A stretch of 64,000 nucleotides of DNA from Arthrobacter ramosus. GTDB lineage: Bacteria > Actinomycetota > Actinomycetes > Actinomycetales > Micrococcaceae. The notes under the pieces were generated by a model, which was given only the letters and a program-made list of their open reading frames with translations, did not search any database and had not been told where the DNA came from. The stretch spans positions 4,464,001-4,528,000 of the forward strand of contig NZ_BAAAWN010000001.1 of assembly GCF_039535095.1 (NCBI RefSeq), read 5' to 3'. Below, one piece after another: positions 60,925 to 64,000 of the stretch (position 1 is its first letter; the number at the start of each line of letters is the position of its first letter). The translations under genes were made by a program, and so were the position numbers.

Positions 60925-61750
60925 ACCCGCCGGTGGCGGGACGAATGAGAAGGCGGTCGTCGGCGTCAGCCTGAAAATGTACTTCGGCTACGAACGCACG
61001 CTTGACTGGTGCCGCGCCGTGGCCGATATCGCCGCAGCCCACCCGGCCGTCCAGGACGGCAGCATCGAGCTCTTCGCCCTCCCTGCTTTCCCTGTCCTCA
61101 GCGAGGCCGGAAGCGTCCTTGCCCCCTCCGGGGCGGGGACGGGAGCCCAGGACATCTTCTGGGAAGACGAAGGCGCGTACACCGGTGAGGTTGGCGGTCC
61201 CATGATCACCGAACTCGGCGGGTCCTACGTAGAGGTGGGACACGCCGAACGCCGCCGCATCTTCGGCGAAGACGATGACGTGGTCGGGCTCAAGACGGCG
61301 GCAGCCTACCGCAACGGACTCACTCCGGTTCTTTGCGTCGGCGAACCCGTGCAAGGCACGGCGGCAGAGGCTGTCGCCTACTGCGCCCGGGAGCTAGACG
61401 CGGTCCTTCATCGTGCATCCAGCCTCGATCTCGCCAAGCGGACGATCGTGGCCTATGAACCACAGTGGGCCATCGGCGCACCGGAACCCGCGACGCCCGA
61501 ATACATCAGCGCCGTGGTCCGGGGTTTGGACGAGCACCTCCGGAGCCTGCCGGGACAGTCCGAGAGCCGGGTCATTTACGGCGGGAGCGCCGGGCCTGGA
61601 CTGATCACCCGGCTGGACATGTCCGTCGCCGGCCTGTTCCTGGGCCGCTTCGCGCACGACCCACAAGCGCTCAAGACCATCCTGGACGAGGCTGCAGCCC
61701 GTCTCGCCGCATCCGCACAGGCGAGGGCCGCAAACGGGGCAGCAGCATGA
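60908..61750 (+). CDS. lerI: TpiA-like L-erythrulose 1-phosphate isomerase
   Basis: 280 residues. Triosephosphate-isomerase fold with Lys23, His112 (G-H-A-E-R-R) and Glu184 (A-Y-E-P-Q-W-A-I-G). Real TpiA has G-N-W-K-M-N and G-H-S-E-R-R; here the first is V-S-L-K-M-Y and the second has Ala for Ser, as in tetrulose-phosphate paralogues (LerI/EryH). It would turn L-erythrulose 1-phosphate into D-erythrulose 4-phosphate. The GTG at 60908 (AAGGA in front) overlaps derI by 17 bases. Confidence 0.87.
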   Translation: MSLPAKPAGGGTNEKAVVGVSLKMYFGYERTLDWCRAVADIAAAHPAVQDGSIELFALPAFPVLSEAGSVLAPSGAGTGAQDIFWEDEGAYTGEVGGPMITELGGSYVEVGHAERRRIFGEDDDVVGLKTAAAYRNGLTPVLCVGEPVQGTAAEAVAYCARELDAVLHRASSLDLAKRTIVAYEPQWAIGAPEPATPEYISAVVRGLDEHLRSLPGQSESRVIYGGSAGPGLITRLDMSVAGLFLGRFAHDPQALKTILDEAAARLAASAQARAANGAAA

Positions 61751-62547
61751 GCTCAACCATCGGCCTGAGCAGCTACGCGTTCTTCTGGCAGCTCTCGGAC
61801 GCCGTCTCGGCACCGTTGAGCATCCACGAAGCACTGCGGCGCACGGCGGGACTGGGCGTGGAGCTGTTCCAGATCTGCGACTACGCTCCCCTGGAGCACA
61901 TGTCCGACGACGAACTCGCCGCCGTCCGCGCCACCGCGGACACCCTGGGCATCACGCTGGAACTCGGCACGAAGGGCATCCGGCCGGAGCACCTGCACAA
62001 GTTCCTGCACATCGCTGTGGCCCTCGAAGCCAAGCTGCTGCGGACCATGTTCAACGTCCCCGGCCACACCCCCGACGCCGACGAAGCCACGGCGATCTTC
62101 ACCGGGATCCTTCCGGCCTTCGAAGCGTCAGGCGTGCGGATCGCCGTCGAGACCTATGAACGGGTCCCCACGGCACGGATCCTGGACGTCATCCGGCGGG
62201 TGGACAGCCCGTACCTGGGGATCTGCAGCGACCCCGCCAACACCGTCGCGGCGCTGGAGATGCCCCGCGAGGTGATTGACGCCGTCGCGCCCTATGTCCT
62301 GAACATGCACATCAAAGACTTTGCGTTCAGCCGCAAAGAGGGGTGGGTCGGGTTCACGTACTCCGGCGCACCGCTCGGCGAAGGCCTCCTGGACTACGAC
62401 TACATGGCCGGAAAGATCCAGCCCGCGCAAAGAAACATCAACCAGATCGTCGAACACTGGCTGCCCTGGCAGGACTCAGAGTCGGAAACCATCCGCCTCG
62501 AAAACCAGTGGACCCAACAAAGCCTCGAATTCCTAAGGAGCAAGTGA
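61747..62547 (+). CDS. oiaC: OiaC-like TIM-barrel enzyme, 3-oxo-isoapionate decarboxylase
   Basis: 266 residues, xylose-isomerase-like TIM barrel. Metal ligands are expected in A-V-E-T-Y-E, C-S-D-P-A-N-T and M-H-I-K-D-F. Epimerases are the larger group, but the place between the L-erythrulose genes and an ApnO-like gene fits OiaC, which decarboxylates 3-oxo-isoapionate to L-erythrulose. Starts in the lerI stop (ATGA) at 61747. Confidence 0.75.
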   Translation: MSSTIGLSSYAFFWQLSDAVSAPLSIHEALRRTAGLGVELFQICDYAPLEHMSDDELAAVRATADTLGITLELGTKGIRPEHLHKFLHIAVALEAKLLRTMFNVPGHTPDADEATAIFTGILPAFEASGVRIAVETYERVPTARILDVIRRVDSPYLGICSDPANTVAALEMPREVIDAVAPYVLNMHIKDFAFSRKEGWVGFTYSGAPLGEGLLDYDYMAGKIQPAQRNINQIVEHWLPWQDSESETIRLENQWTQQSLEFLRSK

Positions 62548-62548
62548 A

Positions 62549-63409
62549 ATGTCAGCAGAACAATTGACCGTCGCCGTTGTCGGAGCCGGTGGCAAGATGG
62601 GGATGCGCGTTTCCGCCAACCTCCAGAAGTCCAACCACACGGTGACCTACAGCGAGAACTCCCCCGCCGGCCAGGACCGCGTCTGCGCCGAAGGCCGCGA
62701 AATCACCGCCACCGACGACGCCGTCAAGGGCGCCGACGTCGTGATCCTCGCCGTGCCGGACACCGTCCTCGGCATCGTCTCCGAAGGCGTCGTCCCGCAG
62801 ATGAAGCCCGGCTCGATCCTGCTCACCCTGGACCCGGCCGCGGCCTACGCCGGACTGCTGGCCAAGCGCGACGACGTCATCCAGGCGGTCGCCCACCCCT
62901 GCCATCCGTCCGTGTTCCTCGAGCGCACCACCAAGGAAGAATGGGCCGACACCTTCGGCGGCCAGGGCGCCCCCCAGAACGTCGTCGCAGCCATCGACGA
63001 GGACGCCCCCGCAGCGACCCGCGACGCGGCCGAGGCGACCATCCGCACCATCTACGCTCCCGTGATCGATGTCCACTGGGTCACCGTGAAGCAGCTCGCC
63101 ATCCTCGAACCCACCCTCGTGGAAACCGTGGCCTGCATGATCGGCACCCTCCTCAACGAAGCCCTGCACGAAACCGTGCACACCGCCGGCGTCCCGGAAG
63201 AAGCAGCCAAGGCCATGCTCTTCGGCCACGTGCAGATCGCCCTGACCAACGCCCTGCGCGGCTCGAACCCGTTCTCCGAGGCCTGCGAAATCGCCATCCA
63301 GTACGGCAAGGACACCATCATCAAGGACGACTGGAAGAAGATCTTCGACGACTCCGAACTCGACGGCGTCATCGCCAAGATGCTCAAACTGGACGCCGTC
63401 AAGGGCTAG
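62549..63409 (+). CDS. apnO: ApnO-like D-apionate oxidoisomerase
   Basis: 286 residues. N-terminal NAD fold V-A-V-V-G-A-G-G-K-M-G-M-R (9-20) and a C-terminal 6-phosphogluconate-dehydrogenase-like helical domain (about 160-285, with V-K-Q-L-A-I-L-E-P-T-L-V-E-T-V). This combination is that of ApnO, which oxidises D-apionate and rearranges it to 3-oxo-isoapionate. The call relies on memory of the family and on context. AAGGAGCAAG before the ATG, one base behind the oiaC stop. Last gene of the operon. Confidence 0.78.
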   Translation: MSAEQLTVAVVGAGGKMGMRVSANLQKSNHTVTYSENSPAGQDRVCAEGREITATDDAVKGADVVILAVPDTVLGIVSEGVVPQMKPGSILLTLDPAAAYAGLLAKRDDVIQAVAHPCHPSVFLERTTKEEWADTFGGQGAPQNVVAAIDEDAPAATRDAAEATIRTIYAPVIDVHWVTVKQLAILEPTLVETVACMIGTLLNEALHETVHTAGVPEEAAKAMLFGHVQIALTNALRGSNPFSEACEIAIQYGKDTIIKDDWKKIFDDSELDGVIAKMLKLDAVKG

Positions 63410-63472
63410 TCACGGCACGGACACCTCCGGAGAAAGCGAAGCCGCGGCTGTCTCTCCTCACGAACACACCGG

Positions 63473-63508
63473 TCATCGACTGGCTGCCGCGTGGCAGCCA
63501 GTCGATGA
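63473..63508 (+). terminator. Terminator of the apionate operon
   Basis: Perfect 16-bp stem (TCATCGACTGGCTGCC) with a GCGT loop, 64 bases behind apnO. Confidence 0.85.
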
Positions 63509-63549
63509 TTGATCCTGGACCAAAGAATCGCAGGGGTTGATGCTCTGTT

Positions 63550-63828
63550 CTAGAGCCCTGTTACGGAGTATCGACGCTCTATTCCGGCGCTGGCGCGACC
63601 CCATTCGCTTCTAGCGACGCGGTCTTGGTGGGCCCTGAAGGCCGCCTCATCGCTGAACCTCTCGTCAACCTGCCACACCGTCGGGTCGTCGGTGGCGGTC
63701 ACGTGAAATGAGATACAGCCGGCCTCGGCGCGTGTCAGGGCGACGTGGCGGGCAAGGTGGAGGACGACGACGGCGACCTCGTCAGCGTCGCGGCACACGA
63801 GTTGTCCGCTGAGATGAACCAGTGTCAT
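63550..63828 (-). CDS. ABM-domain monooxygenase-like protein
   Basis: 92 residues, the antibiotic-biosynthesis-monooxygenase (YgiN-like) fold: G-C-I-S-F-H-V in the middle, V-W-Q-V-D-E-R-F and A-A-F-R-A-H-Q near the end. These dimeric ferredoxin-like proteins oxidise quinols or act as small scavenging enzymes. GAGGA before the ATG at 63828; an ATG 18 bases earlier is possible. Convergent with the apionate operon, probably unrelated to it. Confidence 0.8.
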   Translation of the reverse strand: MTLVHLSGQLVCRDADEVAVVVLHLARHVALTRAEAGCISFHVTATDDPTVWQVDERFSDEAAFRAHQDRVARSEWGRASAGIERRYSVTGL

Positions 63829-64000
63829 GGAATAATCCTCGCGCATCCCGCGCGTAGCCGACTCCAGGCACAGCCTGTCGAGACCGGCCGAGAGCGAAAG
63901 TGATCTTCCAACGGCGCACAGGCTAGTGAGGCAAGTCCAAGCCTTTACTGCCTGCCCCGCGCCAGCCATCATGAAATCAGGCGCAGGACTTCGCCGACCG
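63829..64000 (-). other. Right edge, no certain gene
   Basis: At the edge the minus strand reads V-G-E-V-L-R-L-I-S before a TGA (63969-63971), which could be the last residues of a gene that begins outside the window. Too short to name. Between it and the ABM gene nothing else is seen. Confidence 0.3.

Noticed and set aside
56013..63508. Integration of a genomic island at the tRNA-Cys
   Set aside because: There is no integrase and no second copy of the tRNA 3' end in the window, so the idea has no direct support.

Overview
The window is high-GC DNA from an actinobacterium, most probably Arthrobacter, Paenarthrobacter or a close Micrococcaceae relative. This is inferred from gene content and style: GTG/TTG starts, ATGA-coupled operons, lipoproteins with AC-GGG lipoboxes, an Asp23/AmaP/DUF6286 cluster, LacI-, IclR- and GntR-controlled sugar loci, and many genes that look leaderless. 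No prophage, CRISPR array, insertion sequence or plasmid function is visible.

Layout. 0-7 kb: the tail of a MarR regulator, a sulfurtransferase, a four-gene valine-degradation operon (mmsA, 3-hydroxyisobutyryl-CoA hydrolase, mmsB, enoyl-CoA hydratase) and a photolyase. 7-12 kb: a fasciclin lipoprotein behind a SigK-like promoter, then an IclR regulator divergent from a CoA-transferase/thiolase operon. 12-21 kb: HdeD-like protein, exonuclease III, an unknown protein, and an alpha-glucoside uptake cluster (LacI, small membrane protein, two permeases, binding protein, divergent GH13). 21-24.6 kb: a LEA-like repeat protein, the five-gene Asp23 envelope-stress operon and a Glu-Asp-Phe tRNA operon. 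24.7-36.7 kb: EamA exporter, LacI-fructokinase pair, metalloprotease-like protein, rifampicin-phosphotransferase-like enzyme, universal stress protein, short FAD-like protein, CopC, AzgA-type purine permease and HutG.

36.8-63.4 kb is the most interesting part. A roughly 15.6-kb operon on the minus strand encodes an oligosaccharide-type ABC importer (binding protein, permease, permease-ATPase fusion, second ATPase with a frameshift) followed by GH1, GH3, GH43, GH78 and an apiosidase-like glycosidase. A divergent TetR gene adjoins it. Next come an SDR dehydrogenase, a D-apionate-lactonase-like gene broken by a 10-bp tandem duplication, a tRNA-Cys, a GntR regulator, and a plus-strand run of a sugar-acid MFS transporter and five coupled genes that match the known D-apionate route (L-erythrulose kinase, RpiB-like and TpiA-like tetrulose-phosphate isomerases, OiaC-like decarboxylase, ApnO-like oxidoisomerase). 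The same palindrome covers the -35 boxes of both arms and a variant precedes the GntR gene, so the two arms look like one regulon. Together this suggests a locus that imports plant apiose-containing glycosides, trims them, oxidises apiose to D-apionate and delivers D-erythrose 4-phosphate to the pentose phosphate pathway.

Two families of intergenic palindromes are spread through the window: a 66-bp type (three copies, each directly behind a stop codon) and a 56-bp type (two copies).
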